From: Verrucomicrobia bacterium Opi.OSU.00C
GTDB lineage: Bacteria > Verrucomicrobiota > Verrucomicrobiia > Opitutales > PNEW01
Reading direction: 5' to 3'
Length of the DNA stretch: 33,885 bases
NCBI GenBank assembly: GCA_002922725.1
Contig: PNEW01000012.1
Coordinates: 1-33,885, forward strand
Numbering within the stretch: position 1 is the first letter of the stretch; every line of letters begins with the position of its first letter. The notes under the pieces are model-generated. The model was not told where the DNA came from. It saw nothing but the letters and a program-made list of their open reading frames with translations, and did no database searches. Both the position numbers and the translations under genes were made by a program. Positions 33,684-33,885 of the stretch are shown in pieces.

Positions 33684-33885
33684 TTCTTCAGTAGTAACAG
33701 AGATGGCATCGCCATCCTCATTGGCAAAGGTAGCATCAACACTCAATGTAGGTTGAGCAGTATTATCAGACTTAAAGTTATTCTGACTAATCAAAGTCTC
33801 AAACCCTGTCGTCGTTGATCCACTCTCTGCTACCACTACAGAGGCTGCATTGGTCTGTACTAAATCTCCTCCTGTGATTCGTAAC
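33669..33885 (-). CDS. C-terminal end of an unidentified reverse-strand gene (cut by the window edge)
   Basis: An open frame enters from the right edge (first full codon at 33884) and runs 71 residues to a TAG at 33671-33669. The peptide is rich in Thr, Ser, Val, Ala and acidic residues with alternating beta-prone stretches (ASVVVAESGSTTTGF, LSVDATFANEDGDAISV), as in secreted or surface beta-sandwich proteins; it has no Cys and no membrane segment. The composition differs from the opposite frame, which has basic, low-complexity content. I do not recognise the family. The start and most of the protein lie outside the window. Confidence 0.55.
   Translation of the reverse strand, partial: LRITGGDLVQTNAASVVVAESGSTTTGFETLISQNNFKSDNTAQPTLSVDATFANEDGDAISVTTEELTIE

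Noticed and set aside
33603..33818. Forward open frame of 71 codons at the end of the second symporter
   Set aside because: It overlaps the symporter end and lies opposite a frame with more protein-like composition entering from the right edge.

Overview
The window is AT-rich bacterial DNA. It looks like a marine heterotroph, most likely of the PVC group (Verrucomicrobiota or Lentisphaerota), with Bacteroidota a second option. The pointers are Kelch-domain lipoprotein/sodium symporter fusions, a DUF4432 protein beside an enolase-superfamily enzyme, a large set of PhyH-family oxygenases, and rare Shine-Dalgarno sequences (a clear one is seen only before the genes starting at 12579, 16357 and 22428). 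No marker gene settles the phylum.

Left part (1-8.2 kb): a two-gene operon encodes an NAD-linked, molybdenum/tungsten formate dehydrogenase whose small subunit is a NuoE-NuoF fusion. It converges on a glycosidase-like gene with a clan GH-D barrel but an apparently lost nucleophile. An AI-2E-family membrane protein follows. Next (8.3-12.6 kb) is a leftward operon: a PhyH-family oxygenase, an exported DUF4432 protein, an enolase-superfamily enzyme and an acetamidase/formamidase homologue.

Centre (12.7-24.1 kb): divergent from that operon lies a rightward run of an aldo/keto reductase and then TWELVE consecutive genes of one family, the phytanoyl-CoA dioxygenase (PhyH) type of Fe(II)/2-oxoglutarate oxygenase. 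Each is 261-291 aa, with gaps of 62 nt or less. All twelve keep the H-x-D...H metal triad and the downstream Arg. The run has layers. The first gene is a distinct type whose closest relative in the window lies just past the array's far end in reverse orientation. Then come four genes in an A-B-A-B order, an all-A/T hairpin, and seven genes of a second subfamily that sort largely into neighbouring pairs. Three more PhyH genes lie outside the run, giving fifteen in about 16 kb.

Right part (24.4-33.9 kb): the reverse-strand PhyH gene, a BadF/N-acetylglucosamine-kinase-type sugar kinase, tRNA-Pro(CGG), a long PhyH protein with a degenerate Nudix-like tail, and two paralogous 860-aa proteins. Each of these two joins a lipobox signal, a six-bladed Kelch propeller (sialic-acid-mutarotase type) and a sodium:solute symporter. 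The window ends in the C-terminus of an unidentified reverse-strand gene.

As a working picture (inference), this is a catabolic island for unusual, probably carbohydrate-derived or otherwise decorated marine organic matter. Symporters import it, the oxygenase bank removes or hydroxylates substituents, and the reductase, kinase, enolase-type enzyme and amidase process the core. Formate dehydrogenase could recover electrons from C1 fragments. The substrate cannot be read from the sequence.
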